Assembly (NCBI RefSeq): GCF_001544095.1
Contig: NZ_BCPT01000003.1
Span: forward strand, 1 to 64,000
Length of the DNA stretch: 64,000 nucleotides
Direction: 5' to 3'
Source: Enterococcus casseliflavus NBRC 100478
Lineage (GTDB): Bacteria > Bacillota > Bacilli > Lactobacillales > Enterococcaceae
The notes beneath the pieces were generated by a model, which was not told the origin of the DNA, made no database searches, and saw only the letters and a list, made by a program, of their open reading frames with translations. Positions 28,868 through 37,456 of the stretch are shown here, in pieces (position 1 is the stretch's first letter; every line of letters starts with the position of its first letter). The position numbers and the translations under genes are program-made.

Positions 28868-29775
28868 GGGGCAATGCAATTTTAAAACCGAATCAACTAG
28901 CGACCGTTGAGACACAGCTTGCAAATATCCAGTTAAGTGCAGAACAGATCGCTAAAATCGAGAAGCTTGACCATCAAATCGTCGTGACTCACGGCAATGG
29001 TCCGCAAGTCGGCAATATTTTACGACAAAATGAAGAAGCCAAAGAAGTCGTGCCGCCTTTTCCACTGGATGTCTGCAATGCAGAGTCACAAGGCTTTATC
29101 GGTTATTTAATGGAGCAAAGCATCAAAAATAAAATTGAGCAAGAAGAATTGACCAGCAATGTCGTGACCTTATTGACCCAAGTGGAAGTGGCAGCGGATG
29201 ATCCCGCGTTTGAAAAGCCAACGAAGCCAATCGGCTTGTTCTACTCAGAAGAAGAAGCAAAAAAGATGGCTGAGGAAAAACATTGGGTGATGGAAGAAGA
29301 TGCTGGACGTGGGTACCGTCGCGTCGTGCCATCTCCACAACCTGTGACGATCCACGGCGTGGAATCAATGGTTCATTTATTGAATCAAAATACCATCGTG
29401 ATCGCTGGTGGCGGCGGAGGGATTCCAGTCGTAAAACAAGCGGAAGGCTTGAAAGGGATCGAAGCAGTCATCGATAAAGACCGAACCGGGAAGAAATTGG
29501 CAGAACAAGTGGATGCCGATGTATTTATGATGCTGACCGACGTCAACAACGTTTATATCAATTATGGAACACCGGAGCAAGAAAAATTAACGGGCTTATC
29601 CGTAAGTGAAGCGCAAGCATATTTTGATGCGGGGCATTTTGCAGAAGGTAGTATGGGGCCGAAAATGGAAGCGGCGATTGCGTTTGCCAAACAAGGAAAG
29701 ACAGCAATCATCTGCTCATTGGAAGAAGCGGACTTAGCATTGTTAGGTGAAGCAGGCACAAGGATCGCTGGGTAA
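28840..29775 (+). CDS. allK: Catabolic carbamate kinase (AllK)
   Basis: The 311-residue amino-acid-kinase-family enzyme uses carbamoyl phosphate and ADP to make ATP, CO2 and ammonia, the energy-yielding end of the pathway. Motifs: VIALGGNAIL, VTHGNGPQVGNI, EDAGRGYRRVVPSP and GGGGGIPVV. It resembles ArcC of the arginine deiminase route, but its place behind allH and the absence of arcA or arcB assign it to ureide fermentation. The ATG at 28840 is preceded by GAGGAAT. Confidence 0.93.
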   Translation: MAKRVVIALGGNAILKPNQLATVETQLANIQLSAEQIAKIEKLDHQIVVTHGNGPQVGNILRQNEEAKEVVPPFPLDVCNAESQGFIGYLMEQSIKNKIEQEELTSNVVTLLTQVEVAADDPAFEKPTKPIGLFYSEEEAKKMAEEKHWVMEEDAGRGYRRVVPSPQPVTIHGVESMVHLLNQNTIVIAGGGGGIPVVKQAEGLKGIEAVIDKDRTGKKLAEQVDADVFMMLTDVNNVYINYGTPEQEKLTGLSVSEAQAYFDAGHFAEGSMGPKMEAAIAFAKQGKTAIICSLEEADLALLGEAGTRIAG

Positions 29776-29787
29776 CACCAGCGATCC
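29762..29787. terminator. Perfect hairpin between allK and pucR
   Basis: GGATCGCTGG and CCAGCGATCC form a perfect 10-bp stem with a 6-base loop that includes the allK stop codon. There is no strong T-run on either side, so it may be a weak convergent terminator or an mRNA-stabilising end. Confidence 0.5.
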
Positions 29788-29805
29788 AACTGCTTGATTC
29801 GCCTA

Positions 29806-31437
29806 TTAGTCGCCTTCTTCGGACAGCTCAAGGGCTAAACGCAGATCCAGGCTGATGCTAGGATCATGCACGTTTTTTCCTAGTAGCTTTTGACACTGTT
29901 CGATGCGGTATTTGATCGTGTTGCGATGAACGAACAAGGCTTTGGCGGTGCGGGTGATCTCACATTGATAATCCAAGTAAGCTCGTAAGGTTTTGCGCAA
30001 TTCGATGGTGGCATCTTCTTGCGGAAACGCCAATTCTTTAAGAATAGTACGGCAGAAATAATGGATATCTTCAGGACTCATTTTTTCAAATAGACTCCGC
30101 ATTCCCCGTTGATGGTAGAAAGAGACGATGGACGAATCATGTTGGCCTCTTCGTTCTTCATAAGCAGTCTTTGCTTCGATGTAGGAGCTGGCTAAATCAT
30201 TGATACTTTCACAGACACTCCCTACCCCAAAGGCCATTCGAAATGGCAACCGATTGGTCAAAGCATTGGCGGTCTCGATCAAATGGTCTTCTAAGGCATC
30301 ACACTTGTGCTGCACGAAAATCGCAAAGTGATTGCTGCCCTTTAAGCGAAAGAGACAAACATCTTTGATGCGATAAGGTAGTTGTTCACTAAACCACTGA
30401 TAGACCAGGTCACTTTCTTCTTTTAGGTATTTGTCTTTGCCTTTGGTTTCTTTGGTTGGTTCACAGGCACCATAGATGACACGATAATGGCGGGCTTTGA
30501 CCAACCCGTAAGTCTTTCCGAGATCTAACCAATCCTTTTGTTCTTGCTTGGTGGATTGCTGGTATTCGATCATCCGTGTTAAAAAGTCACTTTTTAAATC
30601 TTCAAAAGATTCTTGCACTTTTTGGTTCTTGTAGAGCATAAACGACAAGACCAAGGCTGCTTGTTCCAGCGCAAAATCCGAGACAGGATAAGGAATCGCC
30701 TCAGGATTCAAAATGACTAAATAATGCGGGAAATAAGTGGAGGTTTCAATAGCATAATAAGAAATTTGTGACGTTTTTTCATGAAGATCTTTGATAGGAA
30801 TCGCCCCGCTTTTTTCACCAGTAAAAACCCCTTTCGTTTGTCCTAATTGATGGATGTAGTACTCCGCGGGTTTTGACATGCGGGTGAAATGCTTGGAGTG
30901 GGCAATCACTTGTTTAAAAGGATTCAACAAAATGATCGGTGTATTGACCATTTGGCCAAAATCAGCGATAAAGCGAGCGATGCTGACATCCTTCATCAAG
31001 GAAGCAGAGAACCGTTTTTGAATGTCTAACGCATAACTCAGCTGCTCGGTTTTGGTGTTCCACAATAAATTCAAAAGCTGGTGCATCAAACGACCTAGCG
31101 GCATCGTGGCAGGTACTTCTACGATGGGGAAACCCAAGCTATCGGCGTAGGCGATGACTTCAGGATCGATGACATCCAAAAAACGACCGATCTTGATGCC
31201 TAATCCAGCGGCATTTTTGGCTACGAGAGAATCGATCAGCTCCAGAAGCGCTCCTTGATTATCTTTATAAACCATCGCCGTGCTTAAGATAAAGGTATGC
31301 TCAGGAATATAGTGGGCGATATCGGGGGTCTCGGTGATTTCGATACTGTCGACGGGAATTTCCGCAGTCAGGGGATCTGTCAATAAACGCAAATTGGAAA
31401 AGCGTGGTATAGCAAGCAATTCAGCAACTAACTTCAT
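29806..31437 (-). CDS. pucR: PucR-family regulator of module 1
   Basis: The product has 543 residues. The N-terminal PucR domain (about 1-120, LLAIPRFSNLRLL...) is followed by a GGDEF-like CdaR domain in the middle and a C-terminal helix-turn-helix with the typical ending TAKALFVHRNTIKYRIEQCQKLLG. PucR proteins activate purine and allantoin catabolism genes in response to ureides. The start at 31437 has AAAAGGAG upstream. A longer frame from 31479 is unsupported. It is divergent from the aminotransferase gene and convergent with allK. Confidence 0.87.
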   Translation of the reverse strand: MKLVAELLAIPRFSNLRLLTDPLTAEIPVDSIEITETPDIAHYIPEHTFILSTAMVYKDNQGALLELIDSLVAKNAAGLGIKIGRFLDVIDPEVIAYADSLGFPIVEVPATMPLGRLMHQLLNLLWNTKTEQLSYALDIQKRFSASLMKDVSIARFIADFGQMVNTPIILLNPFKQVIAHSKHFTRMSKPAEYYIHQLGQTKGVFTGEKSGAIPIKDLHEKTSQISYYAIETSTYFPHYLVILNPEAIPYPVSDFALEQAALVLSFMLYKNQKVQESFEDLKSDFLTRMIEYQQSTKQEQKDWLDLGKTYGLVKARHYRVIYGACEPTKETKGKDKYLKEESDLVYQWFSEQLPYRIKDVCLFRLKGSNHFAIFVQHKCDALEDHLIETANALTNRLPFRMAFGVGSVCESINDLASSYIEAKTAYEERRGQHDSSIVSFYHQRGMRSLFEKMSPEDIHYFCRTILKELAFPQEDATIELRKTLRAYLDYQCEITRTAKALFVHRNTIKYRIEQCQKLLGKNVHDPSISLDLRLALELSEEGD

Positions 31438-31510
31438 AGAGAAACTCCTTTTGGAATTGAACAAAATAAACAAAAACATGTCCTTTTTTAGCTTTATTGT
31501 ACAACAAACT

Positions 31511-31524
31511 TGGAAACGTTGACA
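31511..31524 (+). promoter_or_regulatory. Catabolite-responsive element (cre) before the aminotransferase
   Basis: TGGAAACGTTGACA matches the CcpA consensus TGNAANCGNTNNCA at every fixed position. It lies 44 bp before the aminotransferase start, in the divergent region shared with pucR, a location suited to carbon catabolite repression. Confidence 0.65.
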
Positions 31525-31567
31525 AGGCGTTGAACAGTGAAATCAAAAAGAGAAATGAGGGAAAAAG

Positions 31568-32782
31568 ATGTATAAAGAGTTAACGATCGCACAACGTACG
31601 ATCATGACACCAGGGCCTGTGGAAGCCCATCCAGCTGTTCTACAAGCAATGACCAATCGCATTTTGGGGCAGTTTGATCCGAATTTTTTGGCGATCATGG
31701 ATGAGGTCAAAGAAATGATCAAACAACCATTTGGAACCAAAAACAAAGAGGCATTTGCCATTGACGGGACTTCCCGAGCTGGTTTAGAAGCGGCGCTGAT
31801 CGCTTTGATCGAACCAGGGGACAAAGTCTTGATCCCAGCCTATGGGCGCTTTGCTTTCTTACTGGGAGAAATCTGTGAACGTGCTCAAGCACAAGTCAAA
31901 TATGTAGAAAAAGAGTGGACGGCTCCTTTTGCACCCGTAGAGGTCATCAAAGAAATCGACGCATTTCAACCCAAGATCGTGGCGATGGTCCACGGGGAAA
32001 CCGCCAACGGGCAAATGCAGCCGTTAGCAGAAATCGGGCAGTATTGTCGCGCAAAAGATATTTTCTTTGTCGTTGACATGGTGGCGACTTATGGTGGCGT
32101 GGCCCTGTCAGTCGATGATTGGTGTGTCGATTTAGCGATTGCCGGTACACAGAAGTGTTTAAGTGTGCCGTCTGGTCTTTCATTAGTGACCTACAACGAT
32201 CGCGTCGAAGCCGTCCTTAATGCCCGTTACCAAAAAGAATTAGGCTTGAGTAAAACGGATCGAAACAAGCGGCACATTATGAGCAATTACCTGGATTTGA
32301 GTCAACTGCAACGCTACTGGAACACTGAACGAATCAACCATCACACAGAAGCGACGAGTATGATCTATGCGCTTCATGAAGGATTACGGATGCTGCTAAA
32401 CGAAGGCCTTGATGCAGCCTATCAACGTCATTTGACGAATGAAGGCGCGTTGGTCGCTGGACTGGAGGCAATGGGGCTGTCGATTTATGGGGAAAAAGCA
32501 ACCAAAATGCCGACAGTTACCCCCATCTTTATTCCAGAAGGGGTTGATGGCGAAGCTGTCCGAGAAGAGATGCTTCACTCCTTTGGTGTAGAGATCGCTA
32601 GTTCATTTGGTGATCTAAAAGGAAAAATCTGGCGGATTGGAAATATGGGCTACAGCAGCCGCAAAGAAAATATTTTACATGTCCTAGCCGCGTTAGAAGG
32701 GGCACTATTGTACCAGCAAGCACCAATTTCTGCTGGCAAAGCGCTCATCGCTGCGTTAAATTACTACCAAAAAACGACTTAA
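31568..32782 (+). CDS. pucG: (S)-ureidoglycine-glyoxylate aminotransferase type (PucG-like)
   Basis: This 404-residue fold-type I PLP enzyme is related to alanine-glyoxylate aminotransferase. Family features: TPGPVEAHPAVLQAM at the start, DGTSRAGLEAAL, VDMVATYGGVAL and the PLP lysine in AGTQKCLSVPSG. PucG enzymes transfer the amino group of (S)-ureidoglycine to glyoxylate, giving oxalurate (N-carbamoyl-2-oxoglycine) and glycine. That would form a second route to oxalurate, bypassing AllE and AllD. No glyoxylate source (AllA) is in the window, so another oxo-acid acceptor is possible. Serine- or alanine-glyoxylate activity cannot be excluded. Confidence 0.82.
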   Translation: MYKELTIAQRTIMTPGPVEAHPAVLQAMTNRILGQFDPNFLAIMDEVKEMIKQPFGTKNKEAFAIDGTSRAGLEAALIALIEPGDKVLIPAYGRFAFLLGEICERAQAQVKYVEKEWTAPFAPVEVIKEIDAFQPKIVAMVHGETANGQMQPLAEIGQYCRAKDIFFVVDMVATYGGVALSVDDWCVDLAIAGTQKCLSVPSGLSLVTYNDRVEAVLNARYQKELGLSKTDRNKRHIMSNYLDLSQLQRYWNTERINHHTEATSMIYALHEGLRMLLNEGLDAAYQRHLTNEGALVAGLEAMGLSIYGEKATKMPTVTPIFIPEGVDGEAVREEMLHSFGVEIASSFGDLKGKIWRIGNMGYSSRKENILHVLAALEGALLYQQAPISAGKALIAALNYYQKTT

Positions 32783-32807
32783 ATTTTTAGCACAAATGCA
32801 CAACGAC

Positions 32808-32821
32808 TGAAAGCGCTTTGT
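32808..32821 (+). promoter_or_regulatory. cre-like site 1 before the MFS gene
   Basis: TGAAAGCGCTTTGT contains the palindromic core AAAGCGCTTT and fits the CcpA consensus apart from the final CA. It lies 26 bp after the aminotransferase stop, 112 bp before the MFS start. Confidence 0.55.
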
Positions 32822-32871
32822 GAAAAATGACAAATGCAATCGTCGGCAAAAAAACGTACACTAAGACTATC

Positions 32872-32885
32872 TTAAAGCGCTTTCG
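32872..32885 (+). promoter_or_regulatory. cre-like site 2 before the MFS gene
   Basis: TTAAAGCGCTTTCG carries the same AAAGCGCTTT core as the site 64 bp upstream. Two cores about six helical turns apart would allow cooperative CcpA binding around the transporter promoter. Confidence 0.5.
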
Positions 32886-32933
32886 TTGGCGTGCTTCACA
32901 AACTTTACTTGTGTAACTGATGGAGGGAAAAAA

Positions 32934-34184
32934 ATGGAAATCAATAAAGAACGTGGTGGGCTTGCCTACTGGAAACAAATTATTATCTTAATGTGTTCAG
33001 GCTGGGTCACTATCTGGATTTATCGCGCTGCGTTATCGCCAGTCTATCCGCAAATCAATGAGTCACTTGGCGGCAATATTTCTGATACAGCATTAGGATC
33101 GATTGCCAGCTTTTACTTTTTCGGCTATGTGATCATGCAGATCCCGGCCGGCTTTTTGGTGGATAAGATTGGGAAGAAAACAGTTCTGCTTCCAGGATTC
33201 GTGGTATTTGCACTGGCAGCTTTACTGATTTCACAAGCCTCTTCAATCTCCATGATCTATACCGGTAGCTTTTTAGCAGGGATCGGCTGTGGGTCATTTT
33301 ACGGTTCAGCGTATTCTTTGACCTCACAGAACATTCCGAAAGAAAAGAAGAGCTTCTCAACAGCGATCGTCAATAGTGGTTCTGCCGTTGGTTCAGGGTT
33401 TGGGATGATCTTATCAAGCTTTATCGTTATTCAGATGAACATGCCTTGGCAAACAATGATGTATTTATCCGCTTTCTTGATCGTTTGTATGACGATCGCT
33501 TTTGCATTGGTGATCCGTAGCAACAAAGAAGACGTGGCTTTCTTGGAGAGCCAAGCAGCAGCTGAAGAAGAAACAACGGATCAGCCGAAAGAAAAAGTTT
33601 CCCTTTCGACCTTGTTCTCACTGCGGATGCTCTTTACTTATGTGTTATATTTTGCGACGTGTTATGCCTACTATATGACGGTTACTTGGCTACCAAACTT
33701 CTTAGGAACAGAACGAGGCTTCCAAGGAGTCGCGATCGGTTTCTCTTCTTCATTAGTAGCATTTGCTTCCATTCCTGGGGCATTGTTCTTTAGCCGCTTG
33801 GCAGACAAATACATGCACAAAAAAGTAACTTTTATCGTTATTTTAGAAGTATTGGCGGCGTTGATGTTATTAGTAACGGTGCAAGCGACAAATTCGACCT
33901 TCTTAATGATCGCGTTGATCTTGTACGGGTTCCTTGGGAAATTAGCGGTTGAACCAATCATCATTTCTTGGCTAGGGGAAAATGCACCCAAAGTTGGGGT
34001 CGGTACGACATTAGGGGTCTTCAACTTTTTCGGCATGATGTCTTCCGTTATCGCACCAACATTGACCGGATCGATCTCGGATGCAACAGGGTCAAAAGTA
34101 ATGGGCTTTTATATCGCAATTATTTTGTTGATCGGTGGTACATTCTTATTCTTGACTGTAAACTCTAAGAAAACAGCCAAGTAG
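32934..34184 (+). CDS. MFS transporter of module 1
   Basis: The product has 416 residues with twelve membrane segments of the major facilitator superfamily. The loop between helices 2 and 3 reads GFLVDKIGKKTVLL. It resembles the anion:cation symporter group, which carries organic anions. Together with its place among allantoate genes this makes allantoate or another ureide the likely cargo. The ATG at 32934 follows GGAGGG. A start at 32886 would fall in the promoter region. It has its own cre-like sites and is followed 18 bp later by a DAACS carrier. Confidence 0.82.
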   Translation: MEINKERGGLAYWKQIIILMCSGWVTIWIYRAALSPVYPQINESLGGNISDTALGSIASFYFFGYVIMQIPAGFLVDKIGKKTVLLPGFVVFALAALLISQASSISMIYTGSFLAGIGCGSFYGSAYSLTSQNIPKEKKSFSTAIVNSGSAVGSGFGMILSSFIVIQMNMPWQTMMYLSAFLIVCMTIAFALVIRSNKEDVAFLESQAAAEEETTDQPKEKVSLSTLFSLRMLFTYVLYFATCYAYYMTVTWLPNFLGTERGFQGVAIGFSSSLVAFASIPGALFFSRLADKYMHKKVTFIVILEVLAALMLLVTVQATNSTFLMIALILYGFLGKLAVEPIIISWLGENAPKVGVGTTLGVFNFFGMMSSVIAPTLTGSISDATGSKVMGFYIAIILLIGGTFLFLTVNSKKTAK

Positions 34185-34202
34185 AAAAGTGAGGCACAAC
34201 AG

Positions 34203-35471
34203 ATGAAAAAACGATCCTTAAAAATCAGTTTGACCAACCAAATCATGATTGCAACGGTATTGGGGATTTTTTGGGGCGTTTCCTTTCCCGGGTTAGGTGA
34301 TCAAATGCAGCTAGTCGGGGACTTCTTCTTGCGACTGATTCAAATGTCTGTGGTCGTGCTGGTCATGGGCTCGGTGATTGAAGCGGTGGGGGGACTTGAT
34401 CCAAAAGAATTAGGTGAGATCGGCGGGAAAGTCTTCCTCTGGTTTACTGGATCGACCCTCGTCGCCGCTATTTTTGGTCTCTTGTTCGCCTTGATCCTCA
34501 AGCCTGGCGCAGGCCTTGATCAGTCCCTGCTGCAAAGTACAGAAACCGCATTAAGTACCAGCAGCATGGAAGAAGTCATCTTAAACTTTGTTCCACTGAA
34601 CATTATTCAAGCCATGGTGGAGCAGAATATGATCCAAGTGATTATTTTTTCGCTCTTCTTTGGCCTTGCCTTGAGCTTGATCAAGCATGAAAAAAAGAAT
34701 CAGCTGTCTCTAGATATGATCAGCAGTTTTAATAATATTTTGATAAAAATGGTCAGCATGATCATGAAGTTGGCGCCGATCGGGATTTTCGGCCTTGTTG
34801 CTTCCTTAGTAGAAGATACCGGTATTCGTGTGTTGGGAATGTTAGCCAGTTTTTTATTGACGTTAGCAACAGCATCTTTGCTCTTTTTGTTTCTTTGGTT
34901 TCTCTTGACGTCACTCTACTGCAAAGTTCCCTTGTTTCGTTTGATAAAGAACATGTGGCGCCTCTCGGTGGTTTCCTTTACGACCACCTCCTCTGCTGTT
35001 TCATTGCCGTTTCAAATGGAAGATGGCAAAGAGCGATTTGGGATCAGTGATCGAATCAATAAGCTCGTGATGCCTCTGGGCATGACCTTAAATAGCAATG
35101 GGCTCTCCTTATTTTTAGCCCTGGCAATCGTAACCGTTGCTCAGGCGTACCAGATCCAATTGAGCTGGGGAGATCTTTTGCAAGTGGTCTTGTTGTCCTC
35201 GTTGGCATGCTTGGGAACGATCGTCGTTCCAGGCGGCGGATTAGTCACACTGGCTACGGTTTTACCTATGTTAGGACTGCCTAATGAAAGTATCGCCTTA
35301 CTGGCAGGGATCGATTGGTTTTTTGGGATGTTTCGGACCCTCTTGAATGTTGACCCTGACGTCACAGTGGCGTTGATCGTTGCTCATGATGAAGGAGAAC
35401 TGGATCATGCGGTCTTCAATGGTGAAAAAGCCTCGGTCAAATTAGCAGAAAAAATCACCGATGGCGTATAA
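34203..35471 (+). CDS. Dicarboxylate/amino acid:cation symporter (DAACS) of module 1
   Basis: The product has 422 residues, GltP/DctA-like, with about eight membrane helices and two re-entrant loops. Family signatures: the serine-rich TTTSSAVSLPFQME, MTLNSNGLSLFLA and the DWFFGMFRTLLNVDPDV segment, where usual DctA/GltP members have D-R-x-R-T-x-x-N-V. It probably carries a small carboxylate. Module 2 encodes a close relative. Oxamate, the end product of the pathway, is a reasonable candidate substrate, for export or exchange. Confidence 0.82.
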   Translation: MKKRSLKISLTNQIMIATVLGIFWGVSFPGLGDQMQLVGDFFLRLIQMSVVVLVMGSVIEAVGGLDPKELGEIGGKVFLWFTGSTLVAAIFGLLFALILKPGAGLDQSLLQSTETALSTSSMEEVILNFVPLNIIQAMVEQNMIQVIIFSLFFGLALSLIKHEKKNQLSLDMISSFNNILIKMVSMIMKLAPIGIFGLVASLVEDTGIRVLGMLASFLLTLATASLLFLFLWFLLTSLYCKVPLFRLIKNMWRLSVVSFTTTSSAVSLPFQMEDGKERFGISDRINKLVMPLGMTLNSNGLSLFLALAIVTVAQAYQIQLSWGDLLQVVLLSSLACLGTIVVPGGGLVTLATVLPMLGLPNESIALLAGIDWFFGMFRTLLNVDPDVTVALIVAHDEGELDHAVFNGEKASVKLAEKITDGV

Positions 35472-35495
35472 GACCAATCATTCTTGTGATGAAAC

Positions 35496-35524
35496 TTTAC
35501 TCTTTTTTGAAAACGTGCTACGAT
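35496..35524 (+). promoter_or_regulatory. Probable promoter of the ABC-F leader
   Basis: TTTACT at 35496-35501 and TACGAT at 35519-35524 are 17 bp apart, an acceptable sigma-A pair. It would start transcription about 110 bp before the leader peptide. Confidence 0.4.
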
Positions 35525-35620
35525 TGATTCGTTGATAGACTAAAGAAGCTTCCTGAAATACCGTAAACGGTAAACAGTAGCGGCTGATTTTCCGCTGGTC
35601 ATTCAACAGACAAATACGAC

Positions 35621-35744
35621 AAAAAGAGGAGGAAAAAACATGACAGCATCGATGAAATTGTGGATTGACCTTTTGAATAGCTAATTTAAATCTATTTCAA
35701 AAGTCTAGGCAATCGTGATTTCAAGGGATGAGTGTCCTCTTTTT
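35621..35744 (+). promoter_or_regulatory. Alternative RNA structures of the ABC-F leader
   Basis: Two pairings are visible. First, 35667-35680 (GACCTTTTGAATAG) with 35692-35705 (CTATTTCAAAAGTC), 13 pairs with two single bulges. Second, the leader ribosome site AAAAAGAGGA (35621-35630) is a perfect complement of TCCTCTTTTT (35735-35744). A ribosome stalled in the leader would disrupt the first and block the second. Confidence 0.55.
35640..35684 (+). CDS. Macrolide-type leader peptide MTASMKLWIDLLNS
   Basis: A 14-codon frame behind a very strong site, AAAAAGAGGAGG. The first residues, MTASMKL, closely match the leader peptides of erm and msr genes (MTASMRLK before msrA and MTHSMRLR of ErmD type), where a macrolide-bound ribosome stalls at the +x+ motif. 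Here the motif is K-L-W, with Trp in place of the second basic residue. The 3' end of the frame (35667-35680) pairs with 35692-35705 to form a hairpin, and a terminator follows at 35765-35795. This fits ribosome-mediated attenuation of the ABC-F gene. Confidence 0.8.
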   Translation: MTASMKLWIDLLNS

Positions 35745-35764
35745 TCCAATTTCTTATTAAAATC

Positions 35765-35796
35765 AGGGTATAGCGGTAGGCTATGCCCTTTTTTTG
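35765..35796 (+). terminator. Attenuator terminator just before the ABC-F gene
   Basis: AGGGTATAGC (35765-35774) and GCTATGCCCT (35780-35789) form a 10-bp stem with one G-U pair and a 5-base loop, followed by seven T. It lies 35 bp before the ABC-F start, between leader and gene, where an attenuator is expected. Confidence 0.8.
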
Positions 35797-35830
35797 TGCT
35801 TGCGTTTTCCTAGACGGGAAGGACAGACTG

Positions 35831-37300
35831 ATGGAACAATTAAGTGTAAAAATAAACAATCTAATCAAAAATTATGGGTCCAAAGAAGTACTGAACATTG
35901 AAGAACTGAGCACCTATCAAACGGATCGTATCGGGATCGTGGGAGCAAACGGGCAAGGCAAGTCTACCTTGCTGAAGTTGATTGCGGGAGTGGTCGATCC
36001 TGATTCAGGAACGATTCAAAAAGAAAATTCGTTTCACTATTTCCCGCAAATCGCTGAGGTGACTGAAAAGACGGAGGCCCTTGACTGGGCGCTGTTCGGT
36101 CGTTTTTCGATCCCAACAAATGAATTGGCGACACTAAGCGGCGGGGAGGAGACCAAATATCGGTTGGCACAAACGTTATCTTCCTATCAGTTAGGACTTT
36201 TGCTAGATGAGCCAACGACCCACTTGGACCAGCAAGGAATTCAAGTCTTGATTGAGGAACTGCAGTATTATTATGGCACCCTGATCGTGGTCAGTCATGA
36301 TCGGTATCTATTGAATCAGCTGGCAACGAAAATCTGGGAAGTCGATCAAGGAAAAGTCACCGAGTATGCTGGCAATTATGACAGTTACCGACAGCAAAAA
36401 GAGCAAGCGGCACAGCGTGTTGCCTGGGAGGCTGCGCAGTATCAGCAACAAAAAAAGCAGTTGACCCAAGCAATCCAAAAGAAAAAAGAACAAGCGATCA
36501 AGAGCAGTCGTATTTCTGAAAAAAAGCGGCAGCAGAACATCCGACCAGACCGTTTGTCGTCATCAAAACAAAAAGACTCGGTGCAAAAGTCATTGCAAAA
36601 AACAGTCAAAGCCATGGAAAGCCGCTTGGATCAGTTGGAAGAAGTGAAGGGCGTCGCCCGGCAGCAGGTGATTCGTTTTCCAGTAGTCCCTGCAGTGGAG
36701 CTGCATAATAAACGACCGATTCGTGGAGAGCAAGTAACCATTCAAAGAGGGGCGAAATGTTTGCTAGACAGCAGCAGTTTCCAGTTTGCTGCCGGGAAGA
36801 AAATCGCTATCGTGGGTCCGAACGGTTCGGGAAAGTCGACTTTACTAAAAGAAATCATCGCAGGCGGAGAGGGAATCTATGTATCACCGAAAATCGTCTT
36901 TGCGGTCTACGAGCAAATGGGCTATCGAAAAAACAGCACCACACCGCTTTTGACGGAATTGATGGCTCAAACAGACTATCAGGAACCACTGGTCCGCAGT
37001 ATTTTACACAATCTGGGATTTAGCCAGATTGACGTGATGAAGCCAGTCAATGTGCTAAGCGGCGGAGAAGCGACACGGGTCGAGCTCGCACGCATCTTTA
37101 CTCAACCTGCCAATGTTTTGATACTTGATGAACCGACGAACTTTATTGATCTGCCGACAATCACCGTCTTGGAACAATTGATTCGCAGCTATCGAGGCAT
37201 GGTTTTGTTCACATCTCACGATCAAGCGTTTATCGATGCCGTCGCGGATGATGTGTATCAAATCGATCATGGGAAATTAACATTGGTTTCCAGTAACTAG
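35831..37300 (+). CDS. ABC-F ribosomal protection protein, Msr/Vga-like
   Basis: The product has 489 residues with two ABC domains and no membrane segments. Walker A is GANGQGKSTLL in domain 1 and GPNGSGKSTLL in domain 2. The signatures are TLSGGEETK and VLSGGEATR, with Walker B LLLDEPTTHLD and LILDEPTNFID. The charged linker (about 185-290) has the length of antibiotic-resistance ABC-F proteins such as Msr and Vga, which displace macrolides, streptogramins or lincosamides from the ribosome. The start at 35831 follows AAGGA. A frame start at 35783 falls inside the attenuator. A macrolide-type leader supports drug-induced expression. Spectrum is unknown. Confidence 0.85.
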   Translation: MEQLSVKINNLIKNYGSKEVLNIEELSTYQTDRIGIVGANGQGKSTLLKLIAGVVDPDSGTIQKENSFHYFPQIAEVTEKTEALDWALFGRFSIPTNELATLSGGEETKYRLAQTLSSYQLGLLLDEPTTHLDQQGIQVLIEELQYYYGTLIVVSHDRYLLNQLATKIWEVDQGKVTEYAGNYDSYRQQKEQAAQRVAWEAAQYQQQKKQLTQAIQKKKEQAIKSSRISEKKRQQNIRPDRLSSSKQKDSVQKSLQKTVKAMESRLDQLEEVKGVARQQVIRFPVVPAVELHNKRPIRGEQVTIQRGAKCLLDSSSFQFAAGKKIAIVGPNGSGKSTLLKEIIAGGEGIYVSPKIVFAVYEQMGYRKNSTTPLLTELMAQTDYQEPLVRSILHNLGFSQIDVMKPVNVLSGGEATRVELARIFTQPANVLILDEPTNFIDLPTITVLEQLIRSYRGMVLFTSHDQAFIDAVADDVYQIDHGKLTLVSSN

Positions 37301-37330
37301 CAGCATTGTCGCTTTTATAACTGTATAAAG

Positions 37331-37419
37331 AAAAACAGCGCGGGAAAGGAAGCGACCGCCCAACGTTCGATCAACAATCGGCCGTTGAGCGGTCACTACA
37401 AAACCCGTGCTGTTTTTTT
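37331..37419 (+). terminator. Terminator after the ABC-F gene
   Basis: AAAAACAGCGCGGG pairs with CCCGTGCTGTTTTTTT, and an inner stem GACCGCCCAACG/CGTTGAGCGGTC is nested inside. It faces the convergent antiporter gene and could work both ways. Confidence 0.8.
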
Positions 37420-37456
37420 CGCAATCATCGGTATCGCCTAGCTGTTGTTGCATCGC

